This document shows, piece after piece, positions 8,247 through 16,935 of a DNA stretch of 64,000 nt. The position numbers and the translations under genes are program-made. Under the pieces are notes generated by a model. The model searched no databases. It was not told where the DNA came from and was given only the letters and a program-made list of their open reading frames with translations. How positions within the stretch are numbered: the stretch's first letter is position 1; the number at the start of each line of letters is the position of its first letter. Source of the DNA: RPQJ01 sp035554635 (GTDB lineage: Bacteria > Pseudomonadota > Gammaproteobacteria > Steroidobacterales > Steroidobacteraceae); the NCBI GenBank assembly GCA_035554635.1, contig DATMIB010000213.1, positions 13,922 through 77,921 of the forward strand, written 5' to 3'.

Positions 8247-9527
8247 ATGTCGACGGAACAGCATCGAGTCTTCGCCCCACGTCGCTACCTGAGCCGCCTG
8301 ACGCGCGGCACGCTCGCCATCATCATGGCCGGCGGTCGCGGCGAGCGGCTCAAGCACCTGACCGAGGACCGCTGCAAGCCCGCGACGCCGTTCGGCGGCA
8401 AGTTCCGGATCGTCGATTTCGTGCTGTCGAACTGCCTCAACTCGGGCATCCGCCAGATCTCGGTGCTGACGCAGTACAAGGCGCACTCGCTGATCCAGCA
8501 CATCGGCAAGGGCTGGGGTTTCCTGCGCGGCGAGTTCGGCGAGTTCATCGAGATCATCCCGGCGCAGCAGCGGCTGGGGCTCGACTGGTACCGCGGCACG
8601 GCCGACGCACTCTGGCAGAACATGGACCTGATCCGTGCGCACCGGCCCTTGCACGTGCTCGTGCTCGCCGGCGACCACATCTACAAGATGGACTACGGCC
8701 CGATGATCGGCTTCCACGTCGAGAAGGAAGCCGACATCACCGTCGGCGTGGTCGAGGTCCCGGTCGATCGTGCGCGCGAGTTCGGCGTCGTTGCGGTCGA
8801 CGAATCCAACCGCGTGCTCAACTTCCTCGAGAAGCCGGAGGATCCGCCACCGATGCCCGGGCGCCCGGACATCGCGCTGGCTTCGATGGGCATCTACGTG
8901 TTCAACCCGCGGCTGCTCGAGCGCATGTTGCGCGCCGACGCCGACAACTCCGCGTCCGCGCACGACTTCGGCAAGAACATCATTCCCGAGGCAATCGACA
9001 AGCTGCGCGTGTACGCCTATCCGTTCGAGGACGTGCGCACCAAGGCACAGAACTACTGGCGCGACGTCGGCACGGTCGACGCCTACTACGACGCCAACCT
9101 CGAGCTCGTGCGCGTCTCGCCCGAGCTCAACATCTACGACGAGCAGTGGCCGATCTGGACCTACCAGGAGCAACTGCCGCCCGCCAAGTTCGTCTTCGAC
9201 GACCCCGATCGCCGTGGCTGTGCGATCGACTCGATGGTCTCGGGCGGCTGCATCATCTCGGGCTCGCGTGTCTCGAACTCGCTGCTGTTCTCGAGCGTGC
9301 GCGTCCACGACCATTCGACGGTCGACCGCGCCGTCGTGCTGCCGCGCGTCCGCATCGGCGAGAACTGCGTGATCCGCAACGCCGTCCTCGACGAAGGCTC
9401 GGTCGTGCCGGACGGCATGCAGATCGGCGTCGACAGCCAGGCCGACCGCGAACGGTTCTACGTCAGTGAGAACGGCGTCACGCTCGTGACACCGTCGATG
9501 CTGCGCAATGCCGCTGCGCGTGGCTGA
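8247..9527 (+). CDS. glgC: Glucose-1-phosphate adenylyltransferase
   Basis: Makes ADP-glucose from ATP and glucose-1-phosphate, the committed step of bacterial glycogen synthesis. The 426-residue length is normal. The nucleotidyltransferase signature AIIMAGGRGERL is at about 24-35, followed by RCKPATPFGGKFRIVDF, the LAGDHIYKMDYG segment and the substrate-binding EKPEDPP region; the C-terminal ~120 residues form the left-handed beta-helix with hexapeptide repeats. The allosteric pattern (fructose-1,6-bisphosphate or another activator) cannot be read with confidence. The ATG at 8247 has GGGAG about nine bases upstream. With glgA at 10323-11792 it gives the two-step route to the alpha-1,4 chain; no branching enzyme or phosphorylase is in the window. 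Confidence 0.97.
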   Translation: MSTEQHRVFAPRRYLSRLTRGTLAIIMAGGRGERLKHLTEDRCKPATPFGGKFRIVDFVLSNCLNSGIRQISVLTQYKAHSLIQHIGKGWGFLRGEFGEFIEIIPAQQRLGLDWYRGTADALWQNMDLIRAHRPLHVLVLAGDHIYKMDYGPMIGFHVEKEADITVGVVEVPVDRAREFGVVAVDESNRVLNFLEKPEDPPPMPGRPDIALASMGIYVFNPRLLERMLRADADNSASAHDFGKNIIPEAIDKLRVYAYPFEDVRTKAQNYWRDVGTVDAYYDANLELVRVSPELNIYDEQWPIWTYQEQLPPAKFVFDDPDRRGCAIDSMVSGGCIISGSRVSNSLLFSSVRVHDHSTVDRAVVLPRVRIGENCVIRNAVLDEGSVVPDGMQIGVDSQADRERFYVSENGVTLVTPSMLRNAAARG

Positions 9528-9658
9528 GGCTCTGTCGCGACACCCTCGGCTGCTATCCTTGTCGCGCTTGCACCTGAAGGTCGCCGATCGTCGACGCACC
9601 GCTGCCCGCGGGCGCACGTGAGTCGCACGGCCCCCAGGTCGTCCGTCGTCGTGTCCGC

Positions 9659-10192
9659 ATGAGGCTCCGAATGCTGCAGCAGTCCCTACGCTTCCGTTGC
9701 CAGGCCGCGCTGGCGTGGCTGGTCGTGACCGTGTTCGCGAGCGGCGTTCTCGCCGGCTGTTCCGCGTTTGCGCCCAAGCTCGAAACTCCCGAGCTCGAAC
9801 TGCTCGGCATCCAGATGATGTCCACCGACATGTTCGCGCAGAAGTTCCGCGTGCGGGTCAAGGTCGAGAACCCGAACGAGCTGGAGCTGCCGGTGCGCGG
9901 GCTCGAGTACCAGATCTTCCTGATGGGCGACAGTTTCGCCGAAGGCAACAGCACGGATCGATTCGTCGTGCCGGCCAAGGGCGAAGCCGAGTTCGACATG
10001 GTGATCACGACCAACTTCGTCAGCAGCCTCGGCCGGCTGATCAGCCGCGTCGGCGGCGGCAAGCTCGAGAACCTCGATTACGAGATCGCCGGGCAGGTGC
10101 TGCTCGACAAGGGCATGATCAAGAAGATCCCGTTCAGCAAGCACGGCAAGGTCAACATCCAGAAGGCGCTCGCCCGGGCCGGAGAAACCTGA
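9659..10192 (+). CDS. LEA type 2 (WHy-domain) family lipoprotein
   Basis: A 177-residue lipoprotein: hydrophobic signal to residue ~32 with lipobox VLAGC, then a domain like LEA14/WHy proteins (LELLGIQMM, FRVRVKVENPNELELPVRGLEYQ, FVVPAKGEAEFDMVITTNF, LDYEIAGQVLL). Such domains form a beta-sandwich linked to desiccation or stress tolerance in plants and are found as periplasmic lipoproteins in bacteria. The ATG at 9659 or the one at 9671 could be the start. It sits between the two glycogen genes, and its 3' end faces glgA across repeat B1. A link to carbon storage is only suggested by position. Confidence 0.8.
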   Translation: MRLRMLQQSLRFRCQAALAWLVVTVFASGVLAGCSAFAPKLETPELELLGIQMMSTDMFAQKFRVRVKVENPNELELPVRGLEYQIFLMGDSFAEGNSTDRFVVPAKGEAEFDMVITTNFVSSLGRLISRVGGGKLENLDYEIAGQVLLDKGMIKKIPFSKHGKVNIQKALARAGET

Positions 10193-10220
10193 GGAAGTGG
10201 CTAGCGGTTAGAGGTTAGCA

Positions 10221-10334
10221 AGAAGAGTTCAGAGTCTAGAGTTTAGAGTCTAGTCGGAGGCGCGCTGCGCCGCGGCTGCCACAGGCAGCCTCCGGTTCCG
10301 ACTAGACTCTAGACTCTGAACTCTAGACTCTTCC
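10221..10334. repeat. 114-bp inverted-repeat element, copy B1
   Basis: An AT-richer palindromic element whose arms are built from iterated AGAGTCTAGAG-type words and meet at GTCGGAGGC/GCCTCC...CCGAC around a small internal hairpin (10275-10280 with 10284-10289). It is 82 percent identical, without gaps, to 28043-28156 (20 differences in 114). It fills the gap between the converging LEA and glgA genes and includes the glgA stop codon and last three codons. Confidence 0.92.
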
Positions 10335-11792
10335 GGCGAGCCGCTCGTAAAGCTTTTCGTATTCCGCCGCGCTCGCCTCCCAGCTGAAATCCTGGGCCAT
10401 CCCGTTCTGCACGAGCCGGCGCCAGACGCTCGGCCAGCCGTACCACTCGAGCGCCGTCGCAAGTCCCCAGCGCAGGCCGCCGGCGTCGAAGTCGTTGAAC
10501 ACCACGCCCGTGCCCTGGCCGGTGGCGGGATCGAAATGCTGCACGCTGTCGGCGAGGCCGCCGGTCCGTCGCACGATGGGCACCGTGCCGTAGCGCAGGC
10601 TGTACATCTGGTTGAGCCCGCAGGGCTCGTAGAGCGACGGCATCAGGAAAATGTCGGATGCGGCCTCGATGAAGTGAGCGAGCTCCTCGCTGTAGCCGCT
10701 GTAGAAGACGGCCTTGCCGGGGAAGCGTTCCTGCAGAGACGCCATGAACCGCTCGTATTTCGGCTCGCCACTGCCGAGCGCGACGAAGCGCACGTCGCGC
10801 TGCTGCAGCAATTCGGGCAGCGTCTGCTCGAGCAGGTCGATGCCCTTCTGCCGCGTCAGTCGCGTGACCATGCCGATCAGCGGTGTCGTGGCCGGCGCCG
10901 GCATCCGCAACAGGTCGAGCAGCGCCTCCTTGTTGCGCGCCTTGCCCGCGAGCTCGCCCGCGTCGTATGCGAACGGCAGCAGCCGGTCGGTCGCCGGGTT
11001 CCAGTCCTCGTAGTCGACGCCGTTCAGGATGCCGCACACGGCGTCGCGGCGTGCCCGCAGGTCCGCGTCGAGGCCGTGGCCGCCTTCGGGCGTCCGGATC
11101 TCGCGTGCATACGTCGGGCTCACCGTCGTCACTGCGTCTGCGTGCAGGATCGCGTGACGCATCGGATTGATGCGGCCCTGCGCAAGGTCGCCCGCGTGCA
11201 GGGCTTCGCGACCAACCCCCGGCCCGACATCCGCGGCCGCGGTCGCGTCGAAAGTGCCCTGGTAACCGATGTTGTGGATCGTGAAGACGCTGCGCGTGCG
11301 ACCGAAGACCTGGCGGTCCCAGGCGTAGGCGGTGCGCAGCAGCAGCGGCGCAAACGCCGTGTGCCAGTCGTTGCAGTGGACGATTTCCGGCGCGAAGCCG
11401 AGCCGCTGGCAGCATTCGAGCGCCGCCCGGGTCAGCATCAGGAACCGCAGGTGTTCGTCGGCGGCGTCGGAATAGACGTGCGGACGGTCGAACAGCTCGG
11501 GGCAGTCGACCAGGTGAACCCAGAGGTCGTCGCGACCGGGCAGGCGCGCCTCGTGCACGTCGTAGCGGTATTCGCGCGTGCCGACCGCGACCGGCACGTC
11601 GCGAAGCCGTTCGTGCGGCCTGCGCTCGATGCCCTGCAGTTGCATGACCCCGTGCAGCGGCACGAACAGCCGCACGTCGTGGCCGCGACGGTGCAGCTGG
11701 CGCACGAGCGCCCCGGCGACGTCCCCGAGCCCGCCGGTCTTGGCGAGCGGCGAGACCTCGGCGGCGAGGAAGCAGATGCGATGGCGGGCCAT
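10323..11792 (-). CDS. glgA: Glycogen synthase
   Basis: ADP-glucose:alpha-1,4-glucan glucosyltransferase (GT5), which elongates glycogen using the product of glgC. The 489-residue length is typical. The ADP-glucose lysine motif KTGGLGDV is at about 17-24, the GT5 segments VHCNDWHTA and TIHNIGYQG lie in the first half, and the C-terminal Rossmann fold has GMVTRLTRQKG and the active-site MPSLYEPCGLNQMYSL. I start at the ATG at 11792; the frame is open further upstream but without family similarity. The last residues (GRV) and the stop codon fall inside repeat B1, so the 3' end has probably been rewritten by that element. Its start is 83 bases from the divergent Ada-like gene. Confidence 0.97.
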   Translation of the reverse strand: MARHRICFLAAEVSPLAKTGGLGDVAGALVRQLHRRGHDVRLFVPLHGVMQLQGIERRPHERLRDVPVAVGTREYRYDVHEARLPGRDDLWVHLVDCPELFDRPHVYSDAADEHLRFLMLTRAALECCQRLGFAPEIVHCNDWHTAFAPLLLRTAYAWDRQVFGRTRSVFTIHNIGYQGTFDATAAADVGPGVGREALHAGDLAQGRINPMRHAILHADAVTTVSPTYAREIRTPEGGHGLDADLRARRDAVCGILNGVDYEDWNPATDRLLPFAYDAGELAGKARNKEALLDLLRMPAPATTPLIGMVTRLTRQKGIDLLEQTLPELLQQRDVRFVALGSGEPKYERFMASLQERFPGKAVFYSGYSEELAHFIEAASDIFLMPSLYEPCGLNQMYSLRYGTVPIVRRTGGLADSVQHFDPATGQGTGVVFNDFDAGGLRWGLATALEWYGWPSVWRRLVQNGMAQDFSWEASAAEYEKLYERLAGRV

Positions 11793-11875
11793 GAGCCGCC
11801 AAGTGTGCCACACGGACGGTGCACGACAGCACGATCCGGGTGGCCGGGCCCGGACGGGTGGGTATGCTTGCACGC

Positions 11876-12847
11876 ATGAACGCCGTCACCCTCACACCTC
11901 CGCACCCGCCGCAGGATTTCGCGCGGATCGCACGCGCGATCGAGTACGTGGCCGCGCACGTGCAGGAACAGCCGGCGCTCGCCGACATCGCGGCCGTGGC
12001 GGGCTGGAGCGAGTATCACTTCGCGCGCGTGTTCCGGCGCTGGGCGGGCATTTCGCCCAAGCAGTTGCTGCAGCACCTGTCGCTCGTCGCCGCCAAGCGC
12101 ACGCTCGACGACCAGCGCTCGGTGCTGCAAGCCGCGCTGGACGCAGGGCTCTCCGGCCCGGGGCGCCTGCACGACCTGTTCGTCACGCTCGAAGCGGTCA
12201 CGCCCGGCGAGTACAAGTCACGCGGTCGTGGCATGAGCATGCGCCACGGTACGGCGTCGACGCCGTTCGGGCCTGCACGCATCGCCGCGACCGAGCGCGG
12301 CATTGCGTTCCTCGCGTTCGAGGGCGCGGACGGCGGCTACGACGGCTGGGACGAATTCCGGCACACCTGGCGTGAAGCGCGCTGGGATCCCGACGAGGCG
12401 ATGGCGAGCGCCGTCGCGACGAGTGTCTGGCAGGCGGCGCCGGGTACAGCGTGCAACCTCACGCTGTGGCTGCACGGCAGCAACTTCCAGTTGCAGGTGT
12501 GGCAGGCGTTGCTGGCCGCGGGCGCCGAGGCGACCGTGACCTACGCCGAGCTCGCGCGCCGGATCGGTCGTGCTTCGGCGTGCCGTGCGGTGGGCACTGC
12601 GGTGGGATCGAACAGCGTGGCCTGGCTGATCCCGTGCCATCACGTGCTGCGCGCGAACGGCGCGCTCGGCGGCTATCGCTGGGGCATCGAGCGCAAGCGG
12701 GCGATGCTGGCCTGGGAGGTCGCGCGGTCGGTCGCGCTCAGGGACGCTTCTCGTCCTCTTCCCGAGCGCCTTTCTCGCGCTTCGGCAGCAGCGCGCTCAG
12801 CATCGAATCCTGGATCTTCCCCAGCGTTTCGAGGTTCGACCGCGTGA
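11876..12847 (+). CDS. AraC-type regulator fused to O6-methylguanine-DNA methyltransferase (Ada-like)
   Basis: A 323-residue protein that joins an AraC helix-turn-helix (about 15-115: LADIAAVAGWSEYHFARVFRRWAGISPKQ) to a methyltransferase (about 125-285). The acceptor cysteine is Cys254 in IPCHHV, followed by ALGGYRWG. It lacks the N-terminal zinc/phosphotriester domain of E. coli Ada, as in the family often annotated as bifunctional regulator/O6-alkylguanine transferase. It repairs alkylated guanine and may activate alkylation-response genes. The usual domain ends near residue 282; the last ~40 residues (VARSVALRDASRPL...) are a low-complexity tail lying over the 3' end of phaR, a 110-bp convergent overlap. 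The ATG at 11876 begins at the conserved region. Confidence 0.9.
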   Translation: MNAVTLTPPHPPQDFARIARAIEYVAAHVQEQPALADIAAVAGWSEYHFARVFRRWAGISPKQLLQHLSLVAAKRTLDDQRSVLQAALDAGLSGPGRLHDLFVTLEAVTPGEYKSRGRGMSMRHGTASTPFGPARIAATERGIAFLAFEGADGGYDGWDEFRHTWREARWDPDEAMASAVATSVWQAAPGTACNLTLWLHGSNFQLQVWQALLAAGAEATVTYAELARRIGRASACRAVGTAVGSNSVAWLIPCHHVLRANGALGGYRWGIERKRAMLAWEVARSVALRDASRPLPERLSRASAAARSASNPGSSPAFRGSTA

Positions 12848-13226
12848 GGTCGGCCATCGTCGCGAGCGGAGCCGACGAGACGATCTTCGAGATCTGCTGC
12901 TGCACGTTCTCCTGCTGGTGCAGGAAGGTCTCGATGCTCTTTTCGAGGAAGCTCGCGAGGAACCCCTGCATCGAGTTGCCGTAGAACCGGATGATCGACT
13001 CGAGCACCGTCGTGCTCAGGATCGGCCGTCCGAACTGTTCCTGCTCGGCGATCACCTGCAGCAGGATGTGGCGCGTGATGTCCGTGCCCGTCTTGTCCTC
13101 GACGACGCGGATGCGCTCGCCCTTGACGATCAGGCCGCGGATGTCGTCGAGGGTGATGTGACGGCTCTGCGACGCGTCGTACAGCCGACGGTTCGCATAT
13201 TTCTTGATCAGGCGTTCCTGGGTCAT
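12738..13226 (-). CDS. phaR: Polyhydroxyalkanoate synthesis repressor PhaR
   Basis: A 162-residue regulator that binds both DNA and PHA granules and represses phasin and PHA genes until polymer appears. The N-terminal PHB_acc_N domain is clear (LIKKYANRRLYDASQSRHITLDD, residues ~5-60), followed by the accumulation-regulator repeat (ILSTTVLESIIRFYGNSMQGFLASFLEKSIETF, about 90-125) and a charged tail. The ATG at 13226 starts exactly at the conserved MTQ. Its 3' end overlaps the Ada-like gene by 110 bases. The phasin gene lies just upstream on the same strand, the expected partner, and two TTGC-N3-GCA dyads upstream of phasin may be its operators. Confidence 0.93.
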   Translation of the reverse strand: MTQERLIKKYANRRLYDASQSRHITLDDIRGLIVKGERIRVVEDKTGTDITRHILLQVIAEQEQFGRPILSTTVLESIIRFYGNSMQGFLASFLEKSIETFLHQQENVQQQISKIVSSAPLATMADLTRSNLETLGKIQDSMLSALLPKREKGAREEDEKRP

Positions 13227-13395
13227 GGCCCCGGAGTGTACCTGAGCCCTGCTGCGGGGCATCAAATGCAGTGCAGCAGAGCTCGTGCCACCCCGGCAGC
13301 GTACCCACCGCACCAAGGCCGGCCCCGGCCCGTCCGAGAGGGCGGCCCGGCGCACAGGAAGTCCTGTCCCCGCGCGCCCGGTGCGGTTTCGTCGA

Positions 13396-13743
13396 TCAGT
13401 CCGGCTTGCCCGTCAGCGACGCGGCGGTCTCTTCGAACCAGCCCGTGAAACTGGCCTGGGAGTCGGCGGCGAGGGCATCGAAGGCCTGCTGGCGTTCCTG
13501 CGCCCTTGCGGAGAACCGGGTCGCGACCTCGCGCTGCTTCGCGAACAGGGTCGGCAGGTCCCGTGCCGTGGACGTGGCATGGAGCTGGTCGAGACCGAGC
13601 TGCAGCAAGTCGCCCGTCCATTCGTACTGGAAGCGTGCGACGCGCTCGACGTGGCCGAGCACGACCTCGTTCAGTCGCGCTGCCGGTTCGAATGCGCGCC
13701 TGGCGTAACCCGCGAAATCGGTGGTCGTGCGCTTGGCTGCCAT
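13396..13743 (-). CDS. Phasin family protein
   Basis: A 115-residue helical protein resembling Phasin_2 (granule-associated) proteins: FAGYARRAFEPAARLNEVVLGHVERVARFQYEW, TSTARDLPTLFAKQREVATRFSARAQERQQAF, and a C-terminal AADSQASFTGWFEE. Phasins coat PHA granules and control granule number and size. The ATG at 13743 has GGAG eight bases upstream. The neighbouring phaR (downstream, 169 bases away) is the usual regulator of phasin expression. PHA synthase, ketothiolase and reductase are not in this window, so storage capacity is inferred, not shown. Confidence 0.85.
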   Translation of the reverse strand: MAAKRTTTDFAGYARRAFEPAARLNEVVLGHVERVARFQYEWTGDLLQLGLDQLHATSTARDLPTLFAKQREVATRFSARAQERQQAFDALAADSQASFTGWFEETAASLTGKPD

Positions 13744-13799
13744 GCTTGGTGCTCCGGTCGATAGAGGTTGTGGCGGGGCGATGCTAGCAGCCTGTCATG

Positions 13800-13865
13800 T
13801 TGCATCGCAATAAAGCGAAAAGCGCTGGCAGCAGGCCCGTTGCGATCAGGATTGTTGCGATGCAG
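13800..13865 (-). promoter_or_regulatory. Candidate PhaR-binding sites upstream of the phasin gene
   Basis: Two dyads of the form TTGC-N3-GCA: TTGCATCGCAA at 13800-13810 (perfect inverted repeat) and TTGCGATGCAG at 13855-13865, plus a half-match TTGCGATC between them. They lie 57-122 bases upstream of the phasin start, also in front of the divergent MaoC gene. TGC-rich dyads of this kind are described as PhaR targets in Paracoccus; their role here is inferred. Confidence 0.4.
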
Positions 13866-13958
13866 CAGCCGACGGTCGAGCAGGTCTCGGCGCGCGACGG
13901 TGCATTCGCGCGGCAGGTCGCTTAGCCTCCGCCACTCGACCAATCACCGGGAGCAGAC

Positions 13959-14432
13959 GTGACCAGTACCGCAGCCGCCGTGCACGAGGACCTGCAGGCT
14001 CGCATCGGCCAGGAGATCCACTGCAGCGACTGGCTCGAGGTCACGCAGGCGCGAATCGATGCCTTCGCGGCCGCCACCGGCGATTTCCAGTGGATCCACG
14101 TCGACCCGGAGCGGGCCGCGCGCGAGTCGCCGTACCGGGCGACGATCGCCCACGGGTACCTGACCCTCTCGCTGTACCCGCTGCTGCGCGGCCTCGTCGA
14201 CGCCGACAAGCCCCTGTTCCCGGGCATCCAGCGCGTCATCAACTACGGGCTCGACAAGCTCCGGTTCCCGAATGCCGTCCGCGCCGGCAGCCGCGTGCGC
14301 GCACATTGCGTGCTGCTGGCCGTCACCGAGGTGCCGGGCGGGCTGCAGTTGCACGAGCAGTACACGGTCGAGATCGACGGCGAGGGCAAGCCTGCATGTG
14401 TTGCCGAAGCGATCATGCGGGCGTATTTCTGA
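13959..14432 (+). CDS. MaoC-like dehydratase / enoyl-CoA hydratase family protein
   Basis: A 157-residue hot-dog-fold protein of the MaoC dehydratase type. The catalytic region is ATGDFQWIHVDPERA (Asp and His of the hydratase-2 motif, about 41-55) followed by the conserved IAHGYLTLSLYPLL. Proteins of this type hydrate trans-2-enoyl-CoA, some giving (R)-3-hydroxyacyl-CoA for PHA synthesis, which would suit the phaR/phasin neighbours; others act in different acyl-CoA pathways. The GTG at 13959 is preceded by CGGGAG six bases upstream. It diverges from the phasin gene, and the shared upstream region holds the candidate PhaR sites. Confidence 0.85.
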   Translation: MTSTAAAVHEDLQARIGQEIHCSDWLEVTQARIDAFAAATGDFQWIHVDPERAARESPYRATIAHGYLTLSLYPLLRGLVDADKPLFPGIQRVINYGLDKLRFPNAVRAGSRVRAHCVLLAVTEVPGGLQLHEQYTVEIDGEGKPACVAEAIMRAYF

Positions 14433-14573
14433 CGACCGTACGACTGCGACGGGACCGGGACGCCCGGCGTCGGTTCCGTTCTGCCCAGATTCCTGCCCGG
14501 CATGAAGCCGGCCGCGACCGTTGGCTATAGTCCGAAGGAAAAGGCAAGCCCGCAGGGGCGAAGGGACCCACCC

Positions 14574-15515
14574 ATGATCTACGACAACATCCTCGGCACG
14601 ATCGGCCGCACGCCCATCGTCCGCATCAACCGGCTCGCGCCTGCGCACGCGACGCTGTACGTGAAGTGCGAGTTCTTCAACCCGCTGGGCTCGGTCAAGG
14701 ATCGCCTCGCGATCGCGATCATCGAGGACGCGGAAAAGCGCGGCGAATTGAAGCCGGGCCAGACGGTCGTCGAGGCGACCTCGGGCAACACCGGCATCGC
14801 GCTCGCGATGGTGTGCGCGGCCAAGGGCTACCCGTTCGTCGCCGTGATGGTCGAGACGTTCTCGGTCGAGCGACGCAAGATCATGCGCATGCTCGGCGCG
14901 AAGGTGATCCTGACACCGGCCGCCGAGCGTGGCAGCGGCATGGTGCGCAAGGCCGAGGAACTCGCGAAGAAGCACGGCTGGTTCCTGGCGCGGCAGTTCG
15001 AGAACGAGGCGAATCCGGCGTACCACCGCGCCACGACGGGCCCCGAAATCCTCAGCGACTTCGCCGGCAAGCGCCTCGATTTCTTCGTCACGGGTTGGGG
15101 CACCGGCGGCACGCTCACGGGCGCCGGCGAGATGATCCGGCTCGCACGGCCCGACACGCGCATCATCGCCACGGAGCCCGCGGGCGCGTCGCTGCTGGCC
15201 GGTGCCGAGTTCAAGCCGCACAAGATCCAGGGCTGGACACCCGACTTCGTGCCCAAGGTGCTCAACCGCGCCGTGCCGCACGAGATCCTGCCGGTGACGG
15301 ACGAGGAGGCGATCGCCGCCTCGCGCGCGCTCGCGGCGAAGGAGGGCATCTTCGTCGGCATCTCCTCGGGCGGCACGTTCGCCGCGGCGCTCAAGGTCGC
15401 GGAAAAAGCGCCGCAGGGCTCGGTGATCCTGGCCATGCTGCCCGACACGGGCGAGCGCTACCTGTCGACGCCGTTGTTCGAGGGAGTGGCGGAGGGCTCC
15501 GACGCGGAGCCTTGA
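14574..15515 (+). CDS. cysK: Cysteine synthase (O-acetylserine sulfhydrylase)
   Basis: PLP-dependent enzyme making cysteine from O-acetylserine and sulfide. The 313-residue length fits CysK/CysM. The PLP lysine is in GSVKDRLA (about residue 41), the asparagine loop is EATSGNTGIA (about 66-75), the phosphate-binding loop is GWGTGGTLTG (about 175-184), and a C-terminal ISSGGTFAAAL segment is present. I start at the ATG at 14574 (MIYDNILGTIGRTP), which matches the family N-terminus and has AAGGGA upstream; an in-frame ATG at 14502 adds 24 unconserved residues. CysK and CysM are hard to separate; CysM-type enzymes are also possible. It stands alone as a gene. Confidence 0.92.
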   Translation: MIYDNILGTIGRTPIVRINRLAPAHATLYVKCEFFNPLGSVKDRLAIAIIEDAEKRGELKPGQTVVEATSGNTGIALAMVCAAKGYPFVAVMVETFSVERRKIMRMLGAKVILTPAAERGSGMVRKAEELAKKHGWFLARQFENEANPAYHRATTGPEILSDFAGKRLDFFVTGWGTGGTLTGAGEMIRLARPDTRIIATEPAGASLLAGAEFKPHKIQGWTPDFVPKVLNRAVPHEILPVTDEEAIAASRALAAKEGIFVGISSGGTFAAALKVAEKAPQGSVILAMLPDTGERYLSTPLFEGVAEGSDAEP

Positions 15516-15573
15516 TAGCCGTCGGTCCGGCATCGGGCGCGTCGCCGTCCATACGGAGACGCGCCGCTTGGAG

Positions 15574-15597
15574 GAGGGCGCCCCGCGGGGCGCCCTC
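15574..15597 (+). terminator. Palindromic hairpin after cysK
   Basis: A perfect 24-base palindrome (GAGGGCGCCCCG and its complement) 58 bases after the cysK stop. There is no T tract, so it may be an attenuating or Rho-assisted terminator rather than a classic intrinsic one. The rest of the 15516-15756 spacer shows only a TATATT (15696-15701) that might be the -10 box for the pump operon. Confidence 0.45.
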
Positions 15598-15756
15598 GCG
15601 CATGTGCGGACGGCAGACTGAGTCCGTGCCACGTGCGCCACCGCGGGCCAGTGCGCCTGGCCGGCCGCCAGCGGCCGCACACGGACCGTCACATGTATAT
15701 TGCACAATCCGGGTTCCGACCCTTGCCTGGCGCCGTGCTGGCGTACCCGAACATCG

Positions 15757-16931
<1,175 letters not shown>

Positions 16932-16935
<4 letters not shown>

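Noticed and set aside
10221..10334. Considered as an insertion-sequence end or remnant transposon
   Set aside because: No transposase or target duplication is visible; the structure is a self-contained palindrome.
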